Positions 30,187 to 38,923 of a DNA stretch of 64,000 nt are shown in pieces (positions within the stretch are counted from its first letter, which is position 1; each line of letters starts with the position of its first letter). Source of the stretch: Frateuria_A sp035943815 (GTDB lineage Bacteria > Pseudomonadota > Gammaproteobacteria > Xanthomonadales > Rhodanobacteraceae); NCBI RefSeq assembly GCF_035943815.1, contig NZ_DASZBU010000012.1, positions 124,001-188,000 on the forward strand, written 5' to 3'. The notes under the pieces were generated by a model. The model worked only from the letters and a program-made list of their open reading frames with translations. It was not told where the DNA came from and did no database searches. Made by a program: the position numbers and the translations under genes.

Positions 30187-30229
30187 GGCGCTTTTGGGGA
30201 GGTGCGTGTAGTGCGCGCTCCGGGTGCAC

Positions 30230-30280
30230 CCATCCGCCCTTCGGGCACCTTCCCCCGCGGGGCGGGGGAAGGATCGGCTT
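30230..30280. repeat. Repeat family B copy, downstream of mfd
   Basis: ccatccgccc-ttcgggcaccttcccccgcggggcgggggaagg is a short GC hairpin unit. A related copy lies at the other end of mfd (34099-34149). Both start ccatccgccct and contain the cttcccc...gggg stem. Probable REP-like intergenic repeats. Confidence 0.6.
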
Positions 30281-30338
30281 CGGGGTCAGGCGGGGGAGGA
30301 TCGGCTTCGGCGCCAGGCGGGGCGGGGAACTGGCAGCG

Positions 30339-33300
30339 TCAGGCCGGGCGGCGAGCGCCGAGCTGGACCAGCACTTCCTGCGCGGCGCGGATGCGCTCGG
30401 CGGCGCCGGGGAGGTCGAGGGCGATCTTGAGCTTGTCCTGGCCGTCCAGCTTGTAGACGCGCGGCTGGCCCTGGATCAGGCGGATGAGCGCCATCGGGTC
30501 GATGTCGGGCTTGTCGCGGAAGGTGATGCGGCCGCCGCTGGCGCCCAGGTCGAGCTTGCGGATGCCCAACGGCGTGGCCATCAGCTTGAGGCTGGACAGC
30601 GCAAACAGCGTCTTGGTCGGTTCCGGCAGCAGGCCGAAGCGGTCGATCATCTCCACCTGCAGGTCGCGCAGATGGTCCTCGTTCCTCGCGCTGGCGATGC
30701 GCTTGTAGAGGGTCAGCCGGGTGTGCACGTCGGGCAGGTAGTCGTCCGGGATCAGCGCAGGCAGATGCAGTTCGACCTCGGTCTCGTGCTCGGAAGACAG
30801 GTCGAAGTCGGGCACCTTGCCGCTCTTCAGGGCGCGCACGGCGCGATCGAGCAGCTCGGTGTAGAGGCCGAAGCCGATCTCCTGGATCTGGCCGGACTGC
30901 TCTTCGCCCAGCAGTTCGCCGGCGCCGCGGATTTCCAGGTCGTGCGTGGCCAGGGTGAAGCCGGCGCCCAGCTCCTCCAGAGAGGCCAGCGCTTCCAGCC
31001 GCTTCTCGGCATCGGCGGTGATCGCCTTGCGGTCGGGCACGATCAGGTAGGCGTAGGCGCGGTGGTGCGAGCGGCCGACGCGTCCGCGCAGCTGGTGCAG
31101 CTGGGCCAGGCCGAAGCGGTCGGCGCGGTCGATGATGATGGTGTTGGCCGTCGGGATGTCGATGCCGGTTTCGATGATCGTCGTGCACACCAGCACATTG
31201 AAGCGCTGGCGGTGGAAGTCGGCCATCACGCGTTCGAGCTCGCGCTCGGGCATCTGGCCGTGGGCGATGCCGATGCGTGCCTCGGGGATGAGTTCCTCCA
31301 GCTCGCGCGCGGTGCGCTCGATCGAGTCGACCTCGTTGTGCAGGAAGTACACCTGGCCGCCGCGGGAGAGCTCGCGCTGGAAGGCCTCGCGGATGGTCGC
31401 CGGATCCCACGCGCTGATGAAGGTGCGCACCGCCATGCGGTGCGCGGGCGGGGTAGTGATCAGCGAGAGGTCGCGCAGGCCGGCCATTGCCATGTTCAGC
31501 GTGCGCGGGATCGGCGTGGCGGTCATGGTGAGCAGGTCCACCTCGGCGCGCAGCTTCTTGAGCTGCTCCTTCTGGCGCACGCCGAAGCGCTGCTCCTCGT
31601 CGACCACGACGAGCCCTAAGTTCTTGAACTTGATGTCTGACTGCAGCAGCTTGTGGGTGCCGACGATCACGTCGATCTGGCCATCGGCCAGGCGCTTGAG
31701 CGCTTCGTTCACTTCCTTGGTGGACTTGAAGCGCGAGAGCACGTCCACCTTCACCGGCCAGTCGGCGAAGCGGTCGGCAAAGTTGCGGTAGTGCTGCTGG
31801 GCGAGCAGGGTGGTCGGCACCAGCACGGCCACCTGCTTGCCGGCGGTGGCGGCGGCGAAGGCGGCGCGCAGGGCGACCTCGGTCTTGCCGAAGCCGACGT
31901 CGCCGCAGATCACGCGGTCCATGGCGCGTGGGGCGGCCAGGTCCCCGAGCACCGCGTCGATGGCCTGGCTCTGGTCGGGCGTCTCCTCGAACGGGAAGCT
32001 GGCGCCGAATTCCTCCACCATGCCGCGGTCGATGTTGATCGACTCGCCGCCGCGCGCCTCACGCTGGGCGTAGATGGCGAGCAGCTCGGCGGCCACGTCG
32101 CGCACCTTCTCGGCGGCCTTCTTGCGCGCGCGCTCCCAGGCGTCGCCGCCGAGCGAATGCAGCGGCGCAAGCTCGGGCGCGGTGCCGGAGTAGCGGCTGA
32201 CCAGGCCCAGTTGCGCCACCGGCACGTAGAGCTTGTCGCCCTTGGCGTACTCGATCACCAGGAACTCGCCTTGCATGCCGCCGAGCTCCATCGACACCAG
32301 GCCCTGGTAGCGGCCCACGCCGTGGTCGACGTGCACGATCGGCGCGCCGACCGAAAGCTCGGTGAGGTCGCGGATGATCGCGTCGGGATCGCGCGCGGCG
32401 CCGCGGCGGCGCCTGCGCTCGGTGCGCACGCGCTCGCCGTAGAGCTCGCGCTCGGTGAGCACGGTGAGCGCAGGCTGTTTGAGGGCAAAGCCCTGCTCCA
32501 GCGGCGCGACGGTGATGGCGAAGCGCAAGGCAGCTCCCTCTCCCCCGGCAACGCCGGGGGAGAGGGTTGGGGAGAGGGGGAGGCCTTTGCCTGTGTCTTG
32601 TCCGTGTGCTGCGGAAGGAGAAGCAAGAGCCCCCCTCTCCCCAGCCCTCTCCCCCGGCGCTGCCGGGGGAGAGGGAGCAGATCCGGCGGCGCCTTGATGA
32701 TTGCCGAGGAAAGCGGACCAGCCGTCGACGTTCTGCGGCCTGAGCCCGGCGGCGGCGAGCGTCTCCGCCAACGCTTCGCGACGGCCCGCCGAATCGGCGG
32801 CGATCAGCACGCAGCCGGGGTAGCTCCCCAGGAAATGCCGCAGCGAGGTGCCCGGTTCCTCGCCCTTGCGGTTGAGCGGCAGCTCGGGCGCGGGCAGGGT
32901 GCCCGAGTCGACGGCGTGTTCGTGTCCCGCAGGCACCACTTCCACGCGCAAGCGCTTGTTCAGCTGCTCGCGCAGCTGCTCGGGCGAAAGATAGATCTCG
33001 GCCGGCGGCAGCACCGGGCGCTCGATGTCGTGCGCGCGCTGTTCGTAGCGCTCGGCGGTGTTCGCCCAGAACGCCTCGGACGCCTCGCCGGCGCCTTCGC
33101 CCAGCACGAACAGCGCACCGTCGCCCAGGTAGTCGAACAGCGTGGCCGTACCTGTATGCGGATCCTCCGCAACACCCCGCACATCCATGTGCGGACTCTT
33201 CACAGGAAAGAACAGCGGCAGGTAGTACTCGATGCCGCCGGGCGTCACCCCTTCCTTCATGTCCTGGTAGAGCGGGCAGCGGCGGACATCGATCGGGAAG

Positions 33301-34010
33301 CGCTCGCGCAGGTTGTTGCGGAAGTCCCTGGCCGCGTCCTCGGTGAGCGGGAACTCGCGTGCGGGCAGCAGTTCGACCTTGTCCACCGGCTGCTGCGAGC
33401 GCTGGGTCTCCGGATCGAAGCTGCGGATCGAATCCACTTCGTCGTCGAACAGCTCGACGCGGTAGGGCTCGGCGGTACCCATCGGGAAGATGTCGATCAG
33501 CGCGCCGCGCACGGCGTAGTCGCCCGGCTCGGCCACCTGCGGCACGTGGCGGTAGCCGGCCGCTTCCAGCCGGCGCTGCTCGGCGGCCAGGTCCAGCTTC
33601 TGGCCCTTGGCCAGCACCAGCCCCGAGCCGGTGATGTGCGAGCGCGGCGCGATGCGCTGCATCAGCGTCGCCACCGGCACCACCAGCACGCCGCGCTGCA
33701 CCGACGGCAGCCGATAGAGCGTGGCGATGCGCTGGGAGACGATCTCCGGATGCGGGCTGAAGATGTCGTAGGGCAGCGTTTCCCAGTCCGGGAAATGCAG
33801 CACCGGCAGATCGCCGGCGAACAGGCGCAGCTCGTCTTCCAGTGCCGAGGCGCGCTGGGTGTCGCGCGTGACCGCCACCAGCAGGCCGGCGTGGTCGCGT
33901 GCCGCTTCGGCGATCAGCAGGGCGCGCGAGGAGCCGTGCGGCGGCGTCCAGAAGCGGCGTTGCTTGGGGCTGGAGGGCAGGGGCGGATGGGGGACTCGGG
34001 ACATGGGCAC
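30339..34010 (-). CDS. mfd: Transcription-repair coupling factor Mfd, with in-frame REPIN insertion
   Basis: 1223 residues; homologs are about 1150-1180. Domains: UvrB-like N-terminal region (WETLPYDIFSPHPEIVSQRIATLY), RNA polymerase-interacting/CarD-like region (VHVDHGVGRYQGL, IEYAKGDKLYVPV), helicase motifs (Walker A GDVGFGKTEVALRAAF with Lys709, DEEQ box VVVDEEQRFGV, motif VI QLRGRVGRSHH), and the TRCF C-terminal domain. Mfd removes stalled RNA polymerase and recruits UvrA. Residues about 445-493 are encoded by a 146-bp REPIN (32533-32678) between the UvrB-like region and the RNA polymerase-binding module. The frame is preserved, and all other motifs are intact, so the protein could function with a 50-residue low-complexity insert. 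Confidence 0.96.
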   Translation of the reverse strand: MPMSRVPHPPLPSSPKQRRFWTPPHGSSRALLIAEAARDHAGLLVAVTRDTQRASALEDELRLFAGDLPVLHFPDWETLPYDIFSPHPEIVSQRIATLYRLPSVQRGVLVVPVATLMQRIAPRSHITGSGLVLAKGQKLDLAAEQRRLEAAGYRHVPQVAEPGDYAVRGALIDIFPMGTAEPYRVELFDDEVDSIRSFDPETQRSQQPVDKVELLPAREFPLTEDAARDFRNNLRERFPIDVRRCPLYQDMKEGVTPGGIEYYLPLFFPVKSPHMDVRGVAEDPHTGTATLFDYLGDGALFVLGEGAGEASEAFWANTAERYEQRAHDIERPVLPPAEIYLSPEQLREQLNKRLRVEVVPAGHEHAVDSGTLPAPELPLNRKGEEPGTSLRHFLGSYPGCVLIAADSAGRREALAETLAAAGLRPQNVDGWSAFLGNHQGAAGSAPSPPAAPGERAGERGALASPSAAHGQDTGKGLPLSPTLSPGVAGGEGAALRFAITVAPLEQGFALKQPALTVLTERELYGERVRTERRRRRGAARDPDAIIRDLTELSVGAPIVHVDHGVGRYQGLVSMELGGMQGEFLVIEYAKGDKLYVPVAQLGLVSRYSGTAPELAPLHSLGGDAWERARKKAAEKVRDVAAELLAIYAQREARGGESINIDRGMVEEFGASFPFEETPDQSQAIDAVLGDLAAPRAMDRVICGDVGFGKTEVALRAAFAAATAGKQVAVLVPTTLLAQQHYRNFADRFADWPVKVDVLSRFKSTKEVNEALKRLADGQIDVIVGTHKLLQSDIKFKNLGLVVVDEEQRFGVRQKEQLKKLRAEVDLLTMTATPIPRTLNMAMAGLRDLSLITTPPAHRMAVRTFISAWDPATIREAFQRELSRGGQVYFLHNEVDSIERTARELEELIPEARIGIAHGQMPERELERVMADFHRQRFNVLVCTTIIETGIDIPTANTIIIDRADRFGLAQLHQLRGRVGRSHHRAYAYLIVPDRKAITADAEKRLEALASLEELGAGFTLATHDLEIRGAGELLGEEQSGQIQEIGFGLYTELLDRAVRALKSGKVPDFDLSSEHETEVELHLPALIPDDYLPDVHTRLTLYKRIASARNEDHLRDLQVEMIDRFGLLPEPTKTLFALSSLKLMATPLGIRKLDLGASGGRITFRDKPDIDPMALIRLIQGQPRVYKLDGQDKLKIALDLPGAAERIRAAQEVLVQLGARRPA
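32533..32678. repeat. REPIN inside the mfd coding sequence
   Basis: Two REP hairpins (32533-32580 and 32630-32678) in inverted orientation, gctccctctcccccggc...gccgggggagagggagc, flank a unique 50-bp centre. Same family as 5258-5399. It is read through by mfd on the minus strand without stop, giving Pro/Gly/Ser/Ala-rich sequence. Confidence 0.88.
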
Positions 34011-34098
34011 GCACGTCGCGCGGGGATGCCGCGGCGGTGAAACGGGGGAGTTTAGCGCGTGCGATAAGCGAGGGCGGGAGACCGCGCCCTAGAGCGCT

Positions 34099-34149
34099 CC
34101 ATCCGCCCTATCGGGCAACTTCCCCGCGTTGCGGGGATGGCTCGATAGG
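34099..34149. repeat. Repeat family B copy, upstream of mfd
   Basis: ccatccgccctatcgggcaacttccccgcgttgcggggatggctcg, related to 30230-30280. It lies between mfd and the GNAT gene. Confidence 0.6.
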
Positions 34150-34244
34150 TGCCGCGCGGAAGCTTGATGGATTCCTGCGCACTTTCCACAGGGGAGGTGC
34201 TCGGCAGGCGGATGGGGCGCCTTCGCCTCAGCCTGTCGCTCGCG

Positions 34245-34859
34245 TCACAGCCGCAAGGTGATCTGCGCCGTCCCGGGCTCGTCCGGAACCATGCGCGAGG
34301 TGAAACCCAGCTCGCTGCACAGGCGAAGCATCGGGCGGTTCTCCACCAGCACGTAGCCCCACAACTCGGCGAGGCCACGCTGGCGGCAGGCCTCGACCAG
34401 GCGGTGCATGAGCAAGGCACCCAGGCCAACGCGTGCCCAGTCGCGCTCGACCAGCACGGAGAATTCGGCGTTGTCGCTCGATTCGTCGATGAAGATCCGG
34501 CCCACGCCGCGCACCTCGGCGGGCGTGACCGTGTCGTCGACCAGCACGTAGGCCACCTCGGTCGCCGGATCCAGGCGGCACAAACGCTGGGCCATCGGCT
34601 CGGGCAGCTCGGTGAGCATGTGCATGAAGCGACGGCGGATGTCCTGCGCGGGCAGGCGCTTGAAGCAGCGGCGCAGGGCTTCGGCATCGCCGGGCTCGAT
34701 CGGGCGCAGGCGCAGCGTGCGTCCGTCGCGGGTCGTCACCGGCTCGCCGGCGGGCGGCACGGCTTCCTCGCGGGCGAAGCGGCGATGGCTCGGTGGCGGG
34801 AGCGCCGCATTGCGGATGGGCGTGGCGAAGTCGACGACGGGCTGGATAGTCATGTCCAT
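34245..34859 (-). CDS. GNAT-family N-acetyltransferase
   Basis: 204 residues with the GNAT fold: the acceptor strand LRLRPIEPGDAEALRRCF, FIDESSDNAEFSVLVERDWARVGLGALLMHRLVEAC (motif A, with the RVGLGALL acetyl-CoA loop) and the C-terminal LGFTSRMVPDEPG. The arrangement resembles the GNAT part of Pat/AcuA-like lysine acetyltransferases, which act on metabolic enzymes. A 38-residue leader has no known signal. It lies upstream of mfd in the same direction. Substrate unknown. Confidence 0.8.
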   Translation of the reverse strand: MDMTIQPVVDFATPIRNAALPPPSHRRFAREEAVPPAGEPVTTRDGRTLRLRPIEPGDAEALRRCFKRLPAQDIRRRFMHMLTELPEPMAQRLCRLDPATEVAYVLVDDTVTPAEVRGVGRIFIDESSDNAEFSVLVERDWARVGLGALLMHRLVEACRQRGLAELWGYVLVENRPMLRLCSELGFTSRMVPDEPGTAQITLRL

Positions 34860-35143
34860 ACTCTAGCGTATTTGGTGCGCTGCGGCATGAACGGGCGGCG
34901 CAAGAGGATGCGGTTTATCCCCCAGGCGGTGCGCAATTGGCGTGAACAGGCAGGCGGGTGTGTGGGGTGCGGCTTGCGGCAGTGCGGCAGACGCGGGGCC
35001 TGGTCGCGCCCTTCAGCGTCGTCGGCGGGGACGCGCGCCGGCGGCTTCATGCGATGCCGGTATGCGCAGCCGGCAGGCCGGCCACCGGCAGGATCGTCGA
35101 TCGGAGGTCCGGGCGGGCCGCGGGCGGCCCGCCCACCGTTGCC
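34860..35143. other. Intergenic region between phoH-like and GNAT genes
   Basis: About 284 bp. No gene is recognised; short open frames are not protein-like. A perfect GC palindrome gggcgggccgc-gg-gcggcccgccc (35111-35134) lies 10 bp beyond the PhoH-like stop and could be its terminator, though no T-run follows. The other end contains the promoter region of the GNAT gene, not resolvable by eye. Confidence 0.5.
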
Positions 35144-36526
35144 TCAGAGCGCCTCGGAGGCGAAGTCGGCCAGCCGCGAACGCTCGCCGCGGCGCAGCGT
35201 GATGTGCGCCGAATGCTCCCAGTCCTTGAAGCGGTCCACCGCGTAGGTGAGGCCGGAGGTGGTCTCGGTGAGGTAGGGCGTGTCGATCTGCTCCACGTTG
35301 CCCAGGCAGATGATCTTGGTGCCGGGACCGGCACGGGTGATCAGCGTCTTCATCTGCTTGGGCGTGAGGTTCTGCGCCTCGTCGATGATCAGGTAGCGGC
35401 TGAGGAAGGTGCGGCCGCGCATGAAGTTGAGCGAGCGGATCTTGATGCGCGAGGCGAGCAGGTCGTTGGTGGCCTGGCGCCCCCACGAGCCGCCTTCCTC
35501 GGGGTTGGCGAGCACTTCCAGGTTGTCGGTGAGCGCGCCCATCCACGGCGTCATCTTCTCCTCCTCGGTGCCGGGCAGGAAGCCGATGTCCTCGCCGACC
35601 GAGACCGTGGCACGGGTCATGATGATCTCGCGGTAGCGCTGCTGGTCCATCACCTGCGCCAGACCGGCGGCGAGCGCGAGCAGCGTCTTGCCGGTGCCGG
35701 CGGTGCCGAGCAGGGTGACGAAATCCACGTCCGGGTCCATCAGCACGTTGAGCGCGAAGTTCTGTTCGCGGTTGCGCGCGGCGATGCCCCACACGCTGTG
35801 GTTGGGATGGCTGTGGTCGTCCAGCAGCACCAGCGTCGTCTGGCGCTCGTCCAGGCTAAGCACCCGCAGCTCGACGCTGTTGTCGCCGGGCAGGAACAGG
35901 CATTGGTTGGGATGCCAGTCCTCGTCGTCATGGCGATCGAGCTTGTAGAAGGTGCGGCCCCGCTCGGTCCAGGACTGCACTTCCGGATGACGGTCCCAGA
36001 AATTCTCGGGCAGCCCGGTCGAGCCGGTGTAGAGCAGCGCGAAATCGTCCAGCGCGCGGTCGTTCTCGTAGTCCTCCGCATCGATGCCGTAGATCTTGGC
36101 CTTGATGCGCAGGTTGATGTCCTTGGTGACCAGGATCACCGCACGGTCGGGGTTCTGGTCGCGCAGCTCGATCACCGCGGCGAGGATCAGGTTGTCCGCC
36201 TTGCTGTGCCCGTTGGCCGTGGTGCGCTGCTGGAAGTACAGGCGGCCCACCGCGCCGCCGCGCTTGAGGTTGACGCCCTTGGGGTTGGACAGCTCCAGCC
36301 CGTTGCTGATGCCGTGGCCGTTGCCGCGCTCGATCAGTTCGTTGAGGAAGCGGCTCACCTGGCGGCCGTTGCGCGAGACCTCCGAACCGCCTTTCTTCTT
36401 CTCGTCCAGTTCCTCCAGCACGGTCATCGGGATGAAGACGTCGTGTTCCTCGAAGCGGAACAGCGAAGTCGGGTCATGCAGCAGCACGTTGGTGTCGAGC
36501 GCATAGATACGCTTGCTTCCGGTCAT
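35144..36526 (-). CDS. PIN-PhoH fusion ATPase (PhoH2/YlaK-like)
   Basis: Start chosen at ATG 36526 after GAGG; 460 residues. An N-terminal PIN domain (IYALDTNVLLHDP with the catalytic Asp pair, VLEELDEKKKG, DNLILAAVIEL, VTKDINLRIKAKIYGIDAEDY) is fused to a PhoH-type P-loop ATPase: GTAGTGKTLLAL (Walker A, about 255-266), YLIIDEAQNLTPKQMK (Walker B), and the conserved TRATVSVGEDIGFLPG. PhoH2 proteins unwind and cut RNA and occur in stress and toxin-antitoxin contexts. Downstream is bcp's terminator region. It is a housekeeping-like, widely conserved gene. Confidence 0.9.
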   Translation of the reverse strand: MTGSKRIYALDTNVLLHDPTSLFRFEEHDVFIPMTVLEELDEKKKGGSEVSRNGRQVSRFLNELIERGNGHGISNGLELSNPKGVNLKRGGAVGRLYFQQRTTANGHSKADNLILAAVIELRDQNPDRAVILVTKDINLRIKAKIYGIDAEDYENDRALDDFALLYTGSTGLPENFWDRHPEVQSWTERGRTFYKLDRHDDEDWHPNQCLFLPGDNSVELRVLSLDERQTTLVLLDDHSHPNHSVWGIAARNREQNFALNVLMDPDVDFVTLLGTAGTGKTLLALAAGLAQVMDQQRYREIIMTRATVSVGEDIGFLPGTEEEKMTPWMGALTDNLEVLANPEEGGSWGRQATNDLLASRIKIRSLNFMRGRTFLSRYLIIDEAQNLTPKQMKTLITRAGPGTKIICLGNVEQIDTPYLTETTSGLTYAVDRFKDWEHSAHITLRRGERSRLADFASEAL

Positions 36527-36553
36527 GCGGAAGAGGCCTCGCTTGGGTCGGAC

Positions 36554-36592
36554 AAAAGAAAAGCGGCCCCGACCGTGAAGGTCGCGGGCCGC
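36554..36592 (-). terminator. Rho-independent terminator after bcp
   Basis: On the minus strand cggcccgcgacc / ggtcggggccg form a stem followed by CTTTTCTTTT, 55 bp after the bcp stop. Confidence 0.75.
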
Positions 36593-36647
36593 CGGATTGC
36601 ATGGCTGCATGCCATGCGAAGGGGATGCTCGGATGCGCCGGAGGGCT

Positions 36648-37109
36648 TCACTTGGCGGGGATGGCGTCCAGTACGGCCTGGGCATGGCCCGGGACTTTCA
36701 CGCCGCGCCACTCCTGCGCGAGATGGCCCTTGGGATCGATCAGGAACGTGCTGCGCACGATGCCCATGTGCTTCTTGCCGTAGAGCACCTTCTCGTGGAT
36801 CACGTCGAAGGCCTTGCACCAGGTCTCGTCGGTGTCGGCGATCAGTGGGAAGGGCAGGGCCTGCTTGTCGGCGAAGCTGGCGTGCGAGTTCACCGAGTCG
36901 CGCGAGACGCCGACGATCTCGGCGTTGCGCTTCCTGAAGTCGTCGTAGAGGTCGCGGAAATCCTGCGCCTCGGTGGTGCAGCCCGGGGTGGCGTCCTTCG
37001 GGTAGAAGTACACCACCACCCAGCGGCCCTTGAGTTCGGAAAGCTCCAGTTCGGTGTCGTCGCCGGTGGTGCCGATCAGGTGGGGAAGCGGTTTGCCGAG
37101 TTCGGGCAT
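36648..37109 (-). CDS. bcp: Thioredoxin-dependent peroxiredoxin Bcp/PrxQ
   Basis: 153 residues, the usual length. VVVYFYPKDATPGCTTEA contains the peroxidatic Cys44; the E. coli-type resolving Cys five residues later is absent (Glu/Ala there), and another cysteine, Cys98 in DETWCKAF, may serve, as in Xanthomonas-type Bcp enzymes. It reduces H2O2 and organic peroxides. The gene follows gcvR on the same strand, conserved synteny with E. coli (gcvR-bcp). Confidence 0.95.
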   Translation of the reverse strand: MPELGKPLPHLIGTTGDDTELELSELKGRWVVVYFYPKDATPGCTTEAQDFRDLYDDFRKRNAEIVGVSRDSVNSHASFADKQALPFPLIADTDETWCKAFDVIHEKVLYGKKHMGIVRSTFLIDPKGHLAQEWRGVKVPGHAQAVLDAIPAK

Positions 37110-37245
37110 GGGGTCTCCGCGAGGTCGATCAGGAATCGCTTGGCGAAGCGCGCCTGCGTGGCGTCGCCTCGGCCCTCGGGGGAAAGACTAGCGCGCTCCA
37201 GGTGACAAGCAAAAGGCTTGTCGCCCGGCTTGCGACGCGCGATGC

Positions 37246-37803
37246 TCAGAACTTCACCGGATCCATGATCGCGTCGAGGTTGAGCCCGTCGCACAGCTCC
37301 AGGAAGTCGTCGCGCAGCGTCGCCAGGTGGATCTGCGCGGGGATGCCGATGGTGATCTGCGCCTGGAACATCTGCGCGCCGGTCTGCATGGCCTGGTAGC
37401 GCATCGAGCTCAGCTGCTCCACGCGGATGTCGTGGCGGCTGAAGAACTCCACCACCTTCACCAGGATGCCGGGGCGGTCGGCCGCTACCACTTCGACCAG
37501 GTAAGGCAGCAGCGTGCCGTTCTGTTCGCGCGGGCCGGTGCGGTAATGGGACAGGCGCAGTTCCTCGTCGCGGCCGAGCTTGGCCAGCGCCGTCTCGAGC
37601 TTGGCGATGGCGTCCCAGGCGCCGGCGGCGAGCATCACCAGCGAGGTGTCGTTGCCGATGGTCGAGACGCGCGCATCGACCAGGCTGCAGCCGGCGTCGG
37701 CGATGCGCTTGGTCAGCGTGAGCAGCGGCGCGCGCGGCGCGGGGGTGAGCGTGTGGATCAACAACTGGTTGTCGGTGCCGGCGCGCGCGGGGGAACGATT
37801 CAA
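37246..37803 (-). CDS. gcvR: Glycine cleavage system transcriptional repressor-like protein (two ACT domains)
   Basis: 185 residues with two ACT domains: the first in LLTLTKRIADAGCSLVDARVSTIGNDTSLVM, the second in YLVEVVAADRPGILVKVVEFFSRHDIRVEQLSS. The pattern and location next to bcp and divergent from dapA match gcvR of gammaproteobacteria, which binds glycine and controls GcvA at the gcv operon. It has no DNA-binding domain. The specific regulatory target in this organism is inferred by synteny. Confidence 0.85.
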   Translation of the reverse strand: MNRSPARAGTDNQLLIHTLTPAPRAPLLTLTKRIADAGCSLVDARVSTIGNDTSLVMLAAGAWDAIAKLETALAKLGRDEELRLSHYRTGPREQNGTLLPYLVEVVAADRPGILVKVVEFFSRHDIRVEQLSSMRYQAMQTGAQMFQAQITIGIPAQIHLATLRDDFLELCDGLNLDAIMDPVKF

Positions 37804-37988
37804 GGGAAGACCACCTTCGGGAGTCCCGCGATGCGGGAACCGGATGAGCTTACCCGGGATGCTCCGGGCAAGTCACGCAGGCCGCCGGGTGCGCGCGGCC
37901 GGTTCAGGCCGCTCCGCGCATGCGTCCCTTCCCCTGTGCACGGGGCGCCAGTAACATCCTTCGCTTGCCTTCAGGCCGGAATCGCGTC

Positions 37989-38882
37989 TTGGACATTCGT
38001 GGAAGCATCTGCGCTCTGGCGACGCCGTTCGGCGACGACGGCTCGCTCGACCTGCCCTCGTTCGGCCGTCTGCTCGACCACCAGCTCGCTGGCGGCACGC
38101 AGGCGGTGGTGGTGGCCGGCTCCACCGGCGAGGCGCACATGCTCGAGCAGGACGAATTCGAGCGCCTGCTCGCCTTCGCGGTCGAGCGCGTGGCCGGCCG
38201 CGTGCCGGTGATCGCCGGCACCGGCGAAGCGGGCACGGCGCGCACCGTGGCGCAGACTCGCCGCGCTGCAGCGCTCGGCGCCGATGCCGCGCTGGTGGTC
38301 GCGCCCTACTACGTGCGCCCGACCCAGGAAGGGCTGCGCCGGCACTTCCTGGAAGTGGCCGAACACGGCGGCCTGCCGGTGATCCTCTACAACGTGCCCA
38401 CGCGCACGGCCTGCGACCTGCTGCCGGACACGGTGCGACCGCTGCGCGACCACCCGGCGATCGTCGGCATCAAGGAGGCCGTCGCCACGGGCGAGCGCAT
38501 TCACGCGCTTGCGGAACTTGCGCGCGCGGATTTCGTCTACCTGTCCGGCGACGACGGCACCGCGGGCAAGGCCATGCTGGCCGGCGCCGCCGGTACGGTG
38601 TCGGTGGTGGCGAACCTGGTGCCGCAGGCGTTCCGTGCGTTGTGCGACGCGGCCACCTCGGGCGACCGGGAGGCCACGGCAAGGGCGCACGAACGGCTCG
38701 ACCCGCTGGTGCAGGCGCTCAACTGCGTGCCCAACCCGATCGCGGTGAAGGCCATGTTGCCCGCACTGCGGCTGGGTTCGGCGCAGTTGCGCTTGCCGTT
38801 GCTCGAACTGGCCGACGGCCCCGACCGCGCGCGCCTGCACGAAGCACTGTCCGCTCTGGCATCCTTGGCGGCCGTCGCCTGA
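37989..38882 (+). CDS. dapA: 4-hydroxy-tetrahydrodipicolinate synthase
   Basis: Start chosen at TTG 37989 (MDIRGSICALATPF), giving 297 residues, the normal DapA length; the frame is open further upstream into the gcvR promoter region but is not protein-like. TIM-barrel aldolase with AGSTGEAHML (substrate Thr pair), Schiff-base Lys162 in GIKEA, YNVPTRTACDL (catalytic Tyr), and the C-terminal GSAQLRLPL helix. It condenses pyruvate with aspartate semialdehyde, the first step to lysine and diaminopimelate. It precedes the bamC-like gene as in E. coli. Confidence 0.95.
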   Translation: MDIRGSICALATPFGDDGSLDLPSFGRLLDHQLAGGTQAVVVAGSTGEAHMLEQDEFERLLAFAVERVAGRVPVIAGTGEAGTARTVAQTRRAAALGADAALVVAPYYVRPTQEGLRRHFLEVAEHGGLPVILYNVPTRTACDLLPDTVRPLRDHPAIVGIKEAVATGERIHALAELARADFVYLSGDDGTAGKAMLAGAAGTVSVVANLVPQAFRALCDAATSGDREATARAHERLDPLVQALNCVPNPIAVKAMLPALRLGSAQLRLPLLELADGPDRARLHEALSALASLAAVA

Positions 38883-38923
38883 TCTTTTGGCTGCCGCTTG
38901 ATCCCTCTTTGGAAATCCACTCC

